The notes: generated by a model from the letters alone, not told the origin. Numbered from the stretch's first letter, positions 51,257-60,585 are shown. The stretch: 64,000 nt of DNA from Streptomyces acidiscabies (GCF_020010905.1 NZ_JAGJBY010000002.1:3720001-3784000); one strand, 5' to 3'. Numbers and translations are program-made.

Positions 51257-52960
51257 TTAAAGAGTCCCTCGCCGCCCAAGTCCCGACACCGACACCGCGA
51301 GCACCGCCAGCAGCACCAGCGCCCCCGCAGGCCCGAGCACCGTCCACGGTGCCAGCTCCAGATACGGCTGGTTCTCCGACATCAGGCGCCCCCACTCCGG
51401 CGTCGGCGGCTGCTCCCCGAGCCCCAGGAACCCCAGCGACGCGAGGACGAGCACGGCCGTCGGCAGCCGCAGCAGCGCGTTGCGGATCACGGCGGGCAGG
51501 ACCGCCGGGATGTGGTGGCGGTACAGCAGATACGCGGGGCCTGCACCCAGCGAGCGGGACGCCAGCGTGTGCCCGGCGGCCCGTTCCTGGGCCAGCAGCG
51601 CCGCCGTCTGGGCCGCGTACGGCGCCCAGCCCACCAGACACACGGCCAGCGCCGCGCCCCACACCGACGGCCCGGTCACCGCCGTCGTCAGCAGCCCGGC
51701 GAGCACGGCCGGCAGCGTCGACACGACCTCCGTCAGCCCCGCCCCCACCCGCCCCGCGACCCCCAGCAGCAGCCCCACGAGCACGCTCACCCCCGTCACG
51801 GCGAACGCCACGGAAGCCGTCCGCAGCGCCCCGTGCCCCAGCCGCGCCAGCATGTCCCGCCCCAACGAGTCCGTGCCCAGCGGATGTTGGGCGGACGGCG
51901 ACAACAGCCGCGCCCCCGTGTCCACCTGCGCCGGATCCCGCAGCAACCCGGCGACGACCAGCGAGACCAGCACGACGCCACAGACCACCGCGAGCCACCC
52001 CCGCGCCCGCACCCTCACCACCGGCACGGCGGGCAACGCCCCGTCCCGCAACGCGGGCCCGAGCAGCACCCGGCAGACACCCCGGATCGCCAGCCCCGCC
52101 CCCACACCCAGCAGCACCAGCACCAGCGTCACCGTCTGAAGCGGCGGCAGGTCCTGAGCCAGCGCCGTGTCCAGCGCGAGCCGCCCGAGCCCGGGAATGT
52201 TGAAGATCTTCTCGACGGCGACCGACCCGCCCACCAACCCCACTACGGTCGGCAGGAGTTGAGGCAGCACCCCGGGCAACGCCCGCCGCAGCGCGTTGCG
52301 CGCCACATACCCGCGCGACAGCCCGAACGCGCGAGCCGTACGCACCCACGGCTCCCGGAACACCCCCGGCAACGCCTGCTGCAACAACCCCCCGATCATC
52401 GCCCCCGACGGCACCCCCAGCGCCAGCGCGGGCAGCACCATCGACCGCGGCCCCTCCCAGCCGCCGGCCGGCAGCCACCCCAGCCACACCCCGCACACCG
52501 TCGCGAGCAGCGAGGCCAGCAGGAACTTCGGCAGCGCGGCGAGCACGGCCGCGAACACCCCGCCCCCGGCCCGCCTCAGCCGCCCGCGCGACCCCAGCCA
52601 CAGGGTCCGCGCGCACACCAGCCCGACCACGGCGACGGTCACGACGAGCGCGCCCAGCATCATCGTCACCGACACCGCGAACGCGTCCGAGACCTGCGGC
52701 CACACCGCCTCCCCGGACACCCACGAGGTCCCCGCGTCCCCGCCGAGCCACCGCACGAGGTGCGCCAACGGGCCGTCGTCGAGGCCGAGTTGCTCCCGTA
52801 CGGCCGCCAACTGGCCCGGCGTCGGGTCCTGGTCGCCGGAGCGGGCGCGAAGTACCGTCAGCGCGGGGTCGGTTCCGGAGAGCCAGGGCAGCGAGGTGAC
52901 GGCGGCGAGGAGAGCGGCGCCGGCCAGGACCCGGCCGGCGACCGTGCGGGAATCGGTCAC
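51257..52960 (-). CDS. ABC transporter permease, DppB-DppC fusion
   Basis: The 567-residue protein carries two oligopeptide/nickel-type permease units in one chain. The N-terminal half (~1-290) resembles DppB, with LLQQALPGVFREPWVRTARAF and FNIPGLGRLALD. The C-terminal half (~300-567) resembles DppC, with AQHPLGTDSLGRDML, the family insertion motif, and RNALLRLPTAV. GTG 52960 overlaps the binding-protein stop (GTGA). No ATPase gene is adjacent. Fusion halves of importer permeases are uncommon for this family. An iron-box-like site sits upstream of the operon. Confidence 0.87.
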   Translation of the reverse strand: MTDSRTVAGRVLAGAALLAAVTSLPWLSGTDPALTVLRARSGDQDPTPGQLAAVREQLGLDDGPLAHLVRWLGGDAGTSWVSGEAVWPQVSDAFAVSVTMMLGALVVTVAVVGLVCARTLWLGSRGRLRRAGGGVFAAVLAALPKFLLASLLATVCGVWLGWLPAGGWEGPRSMVLPALALGVPSGAMIGGLLQQALPGVFREPWVRTARAFGLSRGYVARNALRRALPGVLPQLLPTVVGLVGGSVAVEKIFNIPGLGRLALDTALAQDLPPLQTVTLVLVLLGVGAGLAIRGVCRVLLGPALRDGALPAVPVVRVRARGWLAVVCGVVLVSLVVAGLLRDPAQVDTGARLLSPSAQHPLGTDSLGRDMLARLGHGALRTASVAFAVTGVSVLVGLLLGVAGRVGAGLTEVVSTLPAVLAGLLTTAVTGPSVWGAALAVCLVGWAPYAAQTAALLAQERAAGHTLASRSLGAGPAYLLYRHHIPAVLPAVIRNALLRLPTAVLVLASLGFLGLGEQPPTPEWGRLMSENQPYLELAPWTVLGPAGALVLLAVLAVSVSGLGRRGTL

Positions 52961-54453
52961 TTCAGGTGCGTACCGATGGTGATCAGCGTCCGTTCACGCG
53001 GGTCGAGGGCGACGCCCTCGACGTCCGCCGAGATCCCCTGCACGACCTTCTCGTGCACGAGCGGCACCACGGCGTCCGTGCGCAGGACCTCCGCCTCGGC
53101 CTGCATGATCTTCTTGTGCCGGGCGGCCGGATTCCCCTCGGCGGCGGCGGACTTGATCGCCGCGTCGACCCTCGCGTCCTTCAGCCCGGCGATGTTGTAC
53201 ACCCCGTCGCTGGTGAAGTCGCTCGCGAGGTACGCGACCGCGTCCCCCGTGTCGAGCAGCGTCACCCGCGAGAACACGAGCGCGTCGTACTTCCCGGCGA
53301 GAAGGTCGGCCTCCATCTGCGTGTACTCGCGCACGTCCTGCTTCACCGTGAACCCGGCCTTCTCCAGCTGCTGTTGGAGCACGGTCGCGGCCTCGGGCAA
53401 CTCGGTACGGTTGGTGTACGTGGCGAGCCGCACGGTCGTCCCCTTGGGGACCTGCACCGCAGCCGCCCGCCCGGTCACCGGGACCCGGTCGGCGGCGGCC
53501 CAGGACACGGCGGGCCCGAACAGCCCCTGTCCGGCGTCCGCGTACCCGCCGAACACCGACTTGACGAGCGCGGAACCGTCCACGGCGTCACGCGCGGTGG
53601 CCCGCAGTCCAGCGTCCGCGAACGTGCCGGAGCGGGTGTTGAGGACGAGGCTGTCGGTCCGCACCGACGGCACCTCGTGCCGGGCGCCCGCGTCGAGGAG
53701 CCCCGCCTGCGAGGTCGGTATCCACTCCGCGACGTCGACGTCCTTGCCGCGCAGGGCGTTCGCGCGGGCCGTGCCGTCCGCGATCCAGGTGACGTCGACG
53801 CCGGGCGCCTTCGCCTTGCCGCCCCAGTAGCTGTCGTACCGGTCGAGCGTGGCGCTCGTCTTGCCGGTCAACTTGGTGATCTCGAAGGGGCCCGTGCCGG
53901 TGCCGACCGGGGTGACGGCGCCGTTCGCGCCGTACGCCTTCGCGGAGAGGATGCCGAGCGCGGGGCTCGCCAGGCGCAGGGGGAGGACCGGGTCGGGGGT
54001 CTTCGTCGTGAGGGTGACCGTGTCGGGGTCGTCTGCCTTCGCGGTGAGGGTGACGTCGCTCAGGACACGCGGCTTGGTCGCGGCGGAGTTGGCGTGGTCG
54101 AGGGCGTTCACGACCGAGGCGGCGGTCACCGAAGTGCCGTCCTGGAAGGTCGCCTTGCGCAGGTCGAACGTCCACGTCGTGGGCGCCGTCTGCTTCCAGG
54201 ACGTGGCCAGCGCGGGCGCCGCCGCGCCGTTCTTGTCCAGCGCGGTCAGGCCCTCGGTCACCGAGAGCTTGCTCAGGACGGTCGCGTCGTTGCTGTACGG
54301 CGACAGCGCCTGCGCCGGCGGCACCGCGAGGGCGACCCGCAGCCGTCCGCCGTCGGAGCCCTGCGCGGAACCGGACCCGCCCGAGGAGAAACAGCCGGCC
54401 AGCAGCGGGGTGAGAGCGAACGCCGCGAGCAGACCGCGGGAGGTGGTGCGCAT
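52957..54453 (-). CDS. Family 5 (peptide/nickel/opine) solute-binding lipoprotein
   Basis: The 498-residue precursor has a lipobox LLAGC with lipidation at Cys21. The mature part has the family 5 pattern: VTEGLTALDKNGAAAPALAT, KQTAPTTWTFDLRK and ATFQDGTSVTAASVVNALDH. It would deliver a peptide, metal complex or similar small ligand to the fused permease encoded next (GTGA overlap). I chose ATG 54453 because the lipoprotein signal then starts at residue 1. A site close to the iron-regulator consensus lies 82-101 bases upstream. Confidence 0.88.
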   Translation of the reverse strand: MRTTSRGLLAAFALTPLLAGCFSSGGSGSAQGSDGGRLRVALAVPPAQALSPYSNDATVLSKLSVTEGLTALDKNGAAAPALATSWKQTAPTTWTFDLRKATFQDGTSVTAASVVNALDHANSAATKPRVLSDVTLTAKADDPDTVTLTTKTPDPVLPLRLASPALGILSAKAYGANGAVTPVGTGTGPFEITKLTGKTSATLDRYDSYWGGKAKAPGVDVTWIADGTARANALRGKDVDVAEWIPTSQAGLLDAGARHEVPSVRTDSLVLNTRSGTFADAGLRATARDAVDGSALVKSVFGGYADAGQGLFGPAVSWAAADRVPVTGRAAAVQVPKGTTVRLATYTNRTELPEAATVLQQQLEKAGFTVKQDVREYTQMEADLLAGKYDALVFSRVTLLDTGDAVAYLASDFTSDGVYNIAGLKDARVDAAIKSAAAEGNPAARHKKIMQAEAEVLRTDAVVPLVHEKVVQGISADVEGVALDPRERTLITIGTHLK

Positions 54454-54535
54454 GGATGTCCTGTCGACGGGGAACGAACGCGCCCCCGGCGTACGGACAT
54501 ATGCCTGTACGACGACCGAGGACATGTACACCTTA

Positions 54536-54554
54536 TAAGGCAAGCCTTACCAAT
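54536..54554. promoter_or_regulatory. DmdR/IdeR-like iron box in divergent region
   Basis: TAAGGCAAGCCTTACCAAT matches 16 of 19 positions of the IdeR/DmdR consensus TWAGGTWAGSCTWACCTWA by my alignment. Its core TAAGGC-AA-GCCTTA is a perfect inverted repeat. It lies between the binding-protein gene (minus) and the Nudix gene (plus). A -10-like TTATAA touches its edge. Confidence 0.65.
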
Positions 54555-54654
54555 CTCCACCATGGGGCCACGTACGCGGAACACCCGGCCGTCCCCCGGG
54601 CGGAACTCGGTCGTTGACCAGGGCGAGTCGACCCTCCGCAGGAAGGAACCCGCC

Positions 54655-55173
54655 GTGGACGAGACCGTCACCGTCGAGAACCCGCAGGCATGGCTGCCGA
54701 GAGCGGAGTGGGTGAAGACCCAGCCGCAGACCCTGCTGGCGTCCTGCGTCCTCCTCCTGGACGGCGCGGGCCGCGTCCTGCTCCTGCGCTACGCCCCCGG
54801 GCAGCCCGCCGCCGGGAACTGGTGGCTCCCCGGTGGCATGCTCGACCACGGCGAGGACCCCTGGACGGCGGCCCGCCGCGAACTGAGCGAGGAGGCGGGC
54901 CTGGAGATCCCCGACGCCCCCCGCCTGATCGGCATCGACCACCGCGCGGACGTCGAGAAGTGCGGCCCCGTCCTCGACTGCTACTTCTACGGCGGCACGC
55001 TCCCCGCAGGCGCCCCCGTCGCCCTCAGTGAGGAGCACGACCGGTACGCCTTCCACGGCTTGGAAGACCTCGACGGCCTGCTCTCCCCGCCCCAACTGCG
55101 CACCCTGCGCGCGCTGTACGAGGCGGCGGCGAGCGGCGCGACGCTCTGCCTGCGGGAGGGGGCCCCGCTCTAG
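54655..55173 (+). CDS. Nudix hydrolase
   Basis: The 172-residue protein starts at GTG 54655 behind GGAAGGA. The Nudix box is GGMLDHGEDPWTAARRELSE plus EAGL at ~60-82. The C-terminal strand DCYFYGG and FHGLEDLDGLLSP fit MutT-like enzymes. The iron-box-like site is about 100 bases upstream, so iron control is possible. The substrate is unknown. The last four bases overlap the convergent GAPDH stop. Confidence 0.9.
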   Translation: MDETVTVENPQAWLPRAEWVKTQPQTLLASCVLLLDGAGRVLLLRYAPGQPAAGNWWLPGGMLDHGEDPWTAARRELSEEAGLEIPDAPRLIGIDHRADVEKCGPVLDCYFYGGTLPAGAPVALSEEHDRYAFHGLEDLDGLLSPPQLRTLRALYEAAASGATLCLREGAPL

Positions 55174-56615
55174 ACGGCCGTCGCCGGGAACGTCGGGTAC
55201 TCGACGCCCGACACGTGCTGCACGACCCGGACCACCTGGCAGGAGTACCCGAACTCGTTGTCGTACCAGAGGTAGAGGATCGCGTTGTCGCCCTCCACCT
55301 TCAGCGCGCCCGCGTCGACGATCGAGGCGTGCCGGGAGCCGATGAAGTCGCTGGAGACGGCGTCGGGTGCGGTCGTGAAGTCGATCTGCCGCCGCAGCGG
55401 GGAGGTCAGCGACACCTCACGCAGGTAGTCGTGGACCTCCTCGCGGGTGGTCTCGCGCGCGAGTTGGAGGTTGAGGATCGCGATGGAGACGTCCGGGACG
55501 GGCACCCGGATCGAGCTGCCGGTGATCCTCGCCTTCAGGTCCGGGAGCGCCTTCGTGACGGCGGAGGCGGCGCCCGTCTCCGTGATCACCATGTTGAGCG
55601 GCGCGGAGCGGCCCCGGCGCTCGGACTTGTGGAAGTTGTCCAGCAGGTTCTGGTCGTTGGTGAACGAGTGCACCGTCTCGACGTGCCCGCGCTCGACGCC
55701 GAACGCGTCGTCCATCGCCTTCAGCGGCGGCACGATCGCGTTCGTCGTGCAGGACGCGCAGGACAGGATCCGCTCGTCCGGCTTGATCGTGTGGTGGTTC
55801 ACGCCGTGCACGATGTTCGGTACGTCGCCCTTGCCGGGCGCGGTCAGCAGCACCTTGTCGATGCCGGGCCGCAGATGCTCGCTCAGCCCCGCGCGGTCGC
55901 GCCACTTGCCGGTGTTGTCGATGAGGATCGCGTTGGAGATGCCGTACGCGGTGTAGTCGATCTCGGAGGGGTCGTCCGCGTAGACGACCTTGATCTCGTT
56001 GCCGTTGGCGGTGATCGTGCCGGCCGCCTCGTCGACGGTGATCGTGCCGTGGAACTGGCCGTGGATCGAGTCCCGGCGCAGCAGCGAGGCCCGCTTGACG
56101 AGGTCGCCGGGACCGCCGCCTCGTACGACGATGGCGCGCAGGCGCAGGCCGTTGCCGGAGCCGGACTTCTCGATCAGCAGGCGCGCCACGAGCCGTCCGA
56201 TGCGGCCGAAGCCGTACAGGACGACGTCCCGTCCCGAGCCCCGCTCGATCTTGTTCGCGCCGGTCGCCCCGGCCACCGCCTCGGCCGTGAACTCCTCGAC
56301 GCTCAGGCCGCGTTCGTCGGCGCGGTGGCTCTCTGCGAGCAGCCCGAGGTCGATCTGCGAGGGGCCGAGGTCGAGCGCGGTGAGCGCCTGGAGGAAGGGC
56401 ATCGTCTCGGTGACCGACAGCTCCTCGCCCGCGATCTGGCGGGCGAACCGGTGGGTCTTCAGGATGCTGACGACCGACTTGTTCACCAGGGAGCGGCTGT
56501 GCACGAGGACGGTCACGTCCCGTTCACGGTGCAGCTTCCCGATGACCGGGATCATCGACTCCGCGGTCTCCTCGCGGTTCATCCAGTTGGTGAACGAGTC
56601 CTCGTTGAGGGTCAC
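55170..56615 (-). CDS. gap: Glyceraldehyde-3-phosphate dehydrogenase, long N-terminal form
   Basis: The 481-residue protein has a ~125-residue N-terminal extension (MIPVIGKLHRERDVTVLVHS) before the NAD domain, which begins VVLYGFGRIGRLVARLLIEK. The catalytic cysteine is Cys289 in SCASCTTNAI, and the C-terminal EFGYSCQVVR is intact. Classic GAPDH is ~335 residues; this longer form occurs in Streptomyces and other bacteria as a second copy. It oxidises glyceraldehyde-3-phosphate with NAD and phosphate. Why it is extended is not known; the extra part has a helical, charged pattern. Confidence 0.9.
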   Translation of the reverse strand: MTLNEDSFTNWMNREETAESMIPVIGKLHRERDVTVLVHSRSLVNKSVVSILKTHRFARQIAGEELSVTETMPFLQALTALDLGPSQIDLGLLAESHRADERGLSVEEFTAEAVAGATGANKIERGSGRDVVLYGFGRIGRLVARLLIEKSGSGNGLRLRAIVVRGGGPGDLVKRASLLRRDSIHGQFHGTITVDEAAGTITANGNEIKVVYADDPSEIDYTAYGISNAILIDNTGKWRDRAGLSEHLRPGIDKVLLTAPGKGDVPNIVHGVNHHTIKPDERILSCASCTTNAIVPPLKAMDDAFGVERGHVETVHSFTNDQNLLDNFHKSERRGRSAPLNMVITETGAASAVTKALPDLKARITGSSIRVPVPDVSIAILNLQLARETTREEVHDYLREVSLTSPLRRQIDFTTAPDAVSSDFIGSRHASIVDAGALKVEGDNAILYLWYDNEFGYSCQVVRVVQHVSGVEYPTFPATAV

Positions 56616-56697
56616 AACGCTCTCTTTCGAGCTAGGCGGCGCTCATGTGCACGAGCGGACGGCGCTCAAATGGTAACCCAGCGTTCATATGAGCGGT

Positions 56698-58107
56698 CTA
56701 GTGGGCCTCGATGTGATCCCGTACCCGTACCTTCACGGGCCCCGGAATGCCGAGCGCGCACACCGCCCCCGCGAACACCACCACGACCCCCACCCACACG
56801 GCCGGCCTCAGCCCGTCCACGAACCCCTGCGCACTCCCGCTGTCCCCGTACGCCACGAACACCGTGCTGAGTACGGCGATCCCGAGCGCACCCCCGATCT
56901 CGCGGACCGTGCTGTTCGCGCCCGAAGCCTTCCCCGCGTGCTCCTTGGCCACCGAGCCGAGCACCACGGCCGCCGTCGGCGCGAACACGAACCCCATCCC
57001 GATCCCGGCGACGACCATCGGCCCCACGAGCGCCGCGTACGCCGTGTCGGTCCCGGCGACGAGGTCGATCCAGCCGAGCCCGACGCCCTGGAGGAACAGC
57101 CCGAGCGCCATCAGCCGTCCGCCGCCGACCCGGTCCGTGAGGATCCCGGCGACCGGCGCGACGAACATCGGCATCAGCGTCCACGGCAGGGTCCGCACCC
57201 CCGCTTCGAGCGGTGTGCGCGGCGGCGCGATCTGGAGGTACTGGGAGAGCAGGAAGAGGGAGCCGAACACCCCGAAGTACATCGCCGCCGAGACGACGTT
57301 GGTCAGCGTGAACGCCCGTATCCGGTAGAACGACAGCGGCAGCATCGGCTGCGGTGCGCGCGCCTCCCAGGCGACGAACGCCACGAGCAGGACGACACCC
57401 GCCGTGAACGCGCCCAGCACCGTCCCCGAGGTCCAGCCGTCGGTCTCGCCGTGCACGATCCCCCACACCACCGCGCACAGGCCGGTCGCCGCGAGCACCA
57501 TCCCGCCCAGGTCGAGGCGGGTGCCCGGCAGCCGGCTCTCCTTCAGGGCGACGTACACGAGCGGGATCGCGATCACGCACACCGGCACGTTGACCCAGAA
57601 GATCCACCGCCAGTCCAGCCCCTCGACGACCGCCCCGCCGACCACGGGACCCATCGCCACGGCCAGCCCGCTCACCCCGGACCACACGCCGAGCGCGAGC
57701 CCCCGCAGTCGGTCCGGGACCGCCTGCGACAACAGGGTCAGCGACAGGGGCATCACCGCCGCCGCGCCGAACCCCTGTACCGCCCGGAACGCGATCAACT
57801 GCCCACTGGTGTCGGCGAGTCCGCACCCCGTCGAGGCGAGCGTGAACAGCGCGATCCCGGCGACGAAGACCCGCCGCCGCCCGAAGCGGTCACCGAGCGC
57901 GGCGCCGGTCATCAGGAGGCAGGCGAAGCCCAGGACGTACGCGTTGACGAACCACTGGAGTTCCTGGGTGCTCGCCCGGAGGTCGACGGCCAGGGTGCGC
58001 AGGGTCGTGGAGACGACCAGGTTGTCGAGGGCGACCATGAACATGGGGACGCTCGCGGCGAGGATCGCCAGCCACAGGGGGGTGCGGCGCGGCTCGGTGT
58101 GGGTCAC
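56698..58107 (-). CDS. MFS multidrug transporter, DHA2 (14-TM, EmrB/QacA) type
   Basis: The 469-residue protein has about 14 hydrophobic segments. The DHA2 signatures are LDNLVVSTTLRTLAVDL in helix 1, WFVNAYVLGFACLLMTGAAL and GDRFGRRRVFVAG (motif A). The enzyme-like role is proton-driven export of hydrophobic drugs or dyes. GTG/ATG start at 58107 overlaps the stop of the DUF3291-like gene (GTGA). Both are divergent from a MerR regulator, which probably controls them. Confidence 0.92.
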   Translation of the reverse strand: MTHTEPRRTPLWLAILAASVPMFMVALDNLVVSTTLRTLAVDLRASTQELQWFVNAYVLGFACLLMTGAALGDRFGRRRVFVAGIALFTLASTGCGLADTSGQLIAFRAVQGFGAAAVMPLSLTLLSQAVPDRLRGLALGVWSGVSGLAVAMGPVVGGAVVEGLDWRWIFWVNVPVCVIAIPLVYVALKESRLPGTRLDLGGMVLAATGLCAVVWGIVHGETDGWTSGTVLGAFTAGVVLLVAFVAWEARAPQPMLPLSFYRIRAFTLTNVVSAAMYFGVFGSLFLLSQYLQIAPPRTPLEAGVRTLPWTLMPMFVAPVAGILTDRVGGGRLMALGLFLQGVGLGWIDLVAGTDTAYAALVGPMVVAGIGMGFVFAPTAAVVLGSVAKEHAGKASGANSTVREIGGALGIAVLSTVFVAYGDSGSAQGFVDGLRPAVWVGVVVVFAGAVCALGIPGPVKVRVRDHIEAH

Positions 58108-58484
58108 TTCGCCGCCTCCTCGGCCAGGCGGTTCTTCGCGTCGGTCCAGTCGATCGCGGGCGCGCCGGTCCAGTAGGTGAAGGTGGCGGACCGCATCGTC
58201 GACCGCAGGCCGGTCATCACCGACCTGTGCGGTTCGGCGCGGGCGTACGCGTACAGCGCTTCCTTGCTCTCCCAGGCCGACAGGGTCCAGAACGTGCGCT
58301 TCAGGGGCTCGGCGACCAGCGAGGCGCCGTACGCGCCCGGCGCGCCCTTGATCTGCTTCCAGACCGCGGGGGTCTTCAGCAGGAAGCGCAGGGCGTCGGC
58401 GAGGGTGCGGACCTCGAAGCGGGAGGCCATGAGGTGGGCGTCGGTGTGGGGCGGGGTCGGGGTGGTCCAGCGGAGCGTGGGCAT
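58104..58484 (-). CDS. DUF3291-like monooxygenase-fold protein
   Basis: The 126-residue protein has a dimeric alpha+beta-barrel pattern: MASRFEVRTLADALRFLLKT, then EPLKRTFWTLSAWESKEALY and YARAEPHR with a conserved histidine. I assign it to DUF3291, related to antibiotic biosynthesis monooxygenases. It may modify or sense a quinone-like compound. It is the first gene of the MFS operon; the GAGAGGG site precedes ATG 58484. Confidence 0.8.
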   Translation of the reverse strand: MPTLRWTTPTPPHTDAHLMASRFEVRTLADALRFLLKTPAVWKQIKGAPGAYGASLVAEPLKRTFWTLSAWESKEALYAYARAEPHRSVMTGLRSTMRSATFTYWTGAPAIDWTDAKNRLAEEAAK

Positions 58485-58502
58485 GGCTGCGCCCTCTCAG
58501 TA

Positions 58503-58545
58503 TTAGATACCTTCACTATCTATGTTAGACAGTAGAGGTATCCAA
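58503..58545. promoter_or_regulatory. Face-to-face promoters with dyad between MFS operon and MerR gene
   Basis: On the minus strand TTGGAT and TAGATA are 17 bases apart. On the plus strand TTAGAT (58503-58508) and TAGACA (58526-58531) are 17 bases apart. They overlap. GATACCT (58506-58512) and AGGTATC (58536-58542) form a dyad around both, a likely MerR binding site. Confidence 0.65.
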
Positions 58546-58594
58546 TCGAGAGTCGCAAGCCTGTAAGGCCACAAGGCAGAGCGGAGCACCACCG

Positions 58595-59221
58595 ATGCGC
58601 ATGTCCGAACTGAGCCGCAGCAGTGGCGTCTCCGTCACGACGATCAAGTACTACCTGCGCGAGGGCCTGCTCCCGCCGGGCCGTCAGACCTCCGCCACCC
58701 AGGCCGAGTACGACGAACAGCACCTGCGGCGGCTGCGGTTGATCCGTGCGCTGACCGGTGTGCGCGGGCTGCCGGTCAGCACCGCCCGCCAAGTCCTCGA
58801 CGCCGTCGCCGAGTACGGCGGAGACCCGCACATCCTGCTAGGCCTCGTCATCGGCGCGATCAGTGTCACCGACGAACCGGCCGGGTCGCCCGCGCCGGAA
58901 GGGGCCGCCGAAGTCGACGCCCTCATCGCCGAGTTGGGCTGGAACGTGCACGCCGGAGCCCCCGCGCGCACCGCCCTCGCCGAGACGATCGCCTCACTGC
59001 GCTCGCTCGGCGCTCCTGTCGACCGCCACACCCTCCTGCCGTACGCCCGCCTCGCGGAGCGCACCGCGGAACTCGACCTCGATCAACTCGACGGCATCGG
59101 CGACCCGTTGGAGAGTGCCGAGCGCGCCCTCCTGCTGACCGTCCTCCTGGAGCCGGCGCTCCTCTCGCTCAGGCGCCTGGCGCAGCAGAACGAGTCGGCG
59201 CGCAGACACGGGCACAACTGA
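58595..59221 (+). CDS. MerR-family transcriptional regulator
   Basis: The 208-residue protein opens with a MerR helix-turn-helix, MRMSELSRSSGVSVTTIKYY, wing residues GLLPPGRQTSATQAEYDEQH and then a dimerisation helix RRLRLIRALTGVRG. The C-terminal ~130 residues are helical and would bind an effector, probably a hydrophobic drug. It is divergent from the DUF3291-MFS operon, with the dyad at 58506-58542 between them. Confidence 0.9.
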   Translation: MRMSELSRSSGVSVTTIKYYLREGLLPPGRQTSATQAEYDEQHLRRLRLIRALTGVRGLPVSTARQVLDAVAEYGGDPHILLGLVIGAISVTDEPAGSPAPEGAAEVDALIAELGWNVHAGAPARTALAETIASLRSLGAPVDRHTLLPYARLAERTAELDLDQLDGIGDPLESAERALLLTVLLEPALLSLRRLAQQNESARRHGHN

Positions 59222-59229
59222 CCGCAGGC

Positions 59230-59256
59230 CAGCTCCCCTCTCGGAGAGGGGAGCTG
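59230..59256. terminator. Strong hairpin between convergent MerR and fabF genes
   Basis: CAGCTCCCCTCT (59230-59241) pairs perfectly with AGAGGGGAGCTG (59245-59256) around a 3-base loop. It lies between two convergent stops. Confidence 0.85.
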
Positions 59257-59278
59257 ACCTGTCGTCGGAGAAATGGGT

Positions 59279-60541
59279 TCACGGCGTCCGGAACGCCAGC
59301 ACCACGTTGTGCCCGCCGAAGCCGAACGAGTTGTTCAGCGCCGCGATCCGCCCGTCCGGCAGCGCGCGAGGCTCGTCGCGCACGATGTCGGCCTCCACCT
59401 CCGGGTCCAGGTTCTCGATGTTGATCGTCGGCGGGGCGAGCCGGTGGTGCACCGCCAGCACCGCCGCGACCGTCTCCACGCCGCCCGCGCCGCCGAGCAG
59501 ATGCCCGGTCATCGACTTGGTCGCGGAGACCGCGAAGTGGTCGGTGGCGTCGCCGAACACCTTCCGCAGCGCCTTGATCTCGGCCACGTCACCCTTCGGG
59601 GTGGACGTCGCGTGCGCGTTGACGTGCACGATCTGCGCGGGTGTGAGGTCGGTCGTGTCGAGCAGCGTGCACAGCGCCGCCGCGATGCCCCGGCCCGAGG
59701 GCTCGGGCTGGGTGATGTGGTGGCTGTCCGAGGACATCGCCTGGCCCACCGCCTCCGCGTACACCCGCGCGCCGCGCCGCTCGGCGTGCTCGGCCGACTC
59801 CAGGACGACGACCCCGCAGCCCTCCGCGATCACGAACCCGTCGCGGTCCGTGTCGTAGGGGCGCGAGGCCCGCTCGGGCGCGTCGTTGCGCTTGGACATC
59901 GCCATCATGTTGCCGAACGCGGCCATGTTCAGGGCGCAGATCGCGGCCTCGGTGCCGCCCGCCACCACCACGTCGGCCCGGCCGGTGCGGATCATCTCGA
60001 TCGCGTAGGCGATGGACTCGGCACCGGAGGCGCAGGCGCTCGACGCGGCGTGCACCCCGGCACGGGCGTTGAGCTCCAGGCCGACGTTGGCGGCCTGCGT
60101 GTTGGACAGCATCATCGGGATGGTGTGCGGGGAGACCTTGCGGAAGCCCTGCTCCTTGAGGATGTCGTACTGGTGGAGCATGGAGGTCACGCCGCCGACG
60201 CTGGCCGAGAGCGCGACGCCGACCCGGTCGGGGTCGGCCTCGCCGCCGTCACCGGCGGGGCCGGTGAAACCGGCGTCCGCCCACGCCTCGCGGGCCGCGA
60301 TCAGCGCGAACTGCGCGGAGCGGTCCAGCTTGCGCAGCTCGGTGCGGGGCAGCACCTTCTCCGGTTCGACGGCGATCTCGGCGCCGATGCGCACGACGAC
60401 GTCTTCGGTCCAGGGGTGGTCCAGGAGGCGGATGGCGGAGCGGCCTTCGATCAGCCCCTGCCAGGTGTCGGAGGCGGTGCCGCCCAGCGGCGTGGTGGCT
60501 CCGAGCCCGGTGACGACCACACGGCGATCTGACGAGTTCAT
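59279..60541 (-). CDS. fabF: 3-oxoacyl-ACP synthase II
   Basis: The 420-residue protein has the thiolase fold with active Cys170 in ASSACASGAE, and the two catalytic histidines in VNAHATSTPKGD and KSMTGHLLGGAGG. The opening VVTGLGATTPLGG is typical. It condenses malonyl-ACP with a growing acyl chain. It is 44 bases downstream of an ACP gene; with no KSbeta partner nearby it looks like fatty-acid synthesis or a single-KS secondary pathway, not a type II aromatic cluster. Confidence 0.93.
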   Translation of the reverse strand: MNSSDRRVVVTGLGATTPLGGTASDTWQGLIEGRSAIRLLDHPWTEDVVVRIGAEIAVEPEKVLPRTELRKLDRSAQFALIAAREAWADAGFTGPAGDGGEADPDRVGVALSASVGGVTSMLHQYDILKEQGFRKVSPHTIPMMLSNTQAANVGLELNARAGVHAASSACASGAESIAYAIEMIRTGRADVVVAGGTEAAICALNMAAFGNMMAMSKRNDAPERASRPYDTDRDGFVIAEGCGVVVLESAEHAERRGARVYAEAVGQAMSSDSHHITQPEPSGRGIAAALCTLLDTTDLTPAQIVHVNAHATSTPKGDVAEIKALRKVFGDATDHFAVSATKSMTGHLLGGAGGVETVAAVLAVHHRLAPPTINIENLDPEVEADIVRDEPRALPDGRIAALNNSFGFGGHNVVLAFRTP

Positions 60542-60585
60542 TGCGAATCACTCCACAGCGGGGAAGGGACGTACGGACGGGTCCG

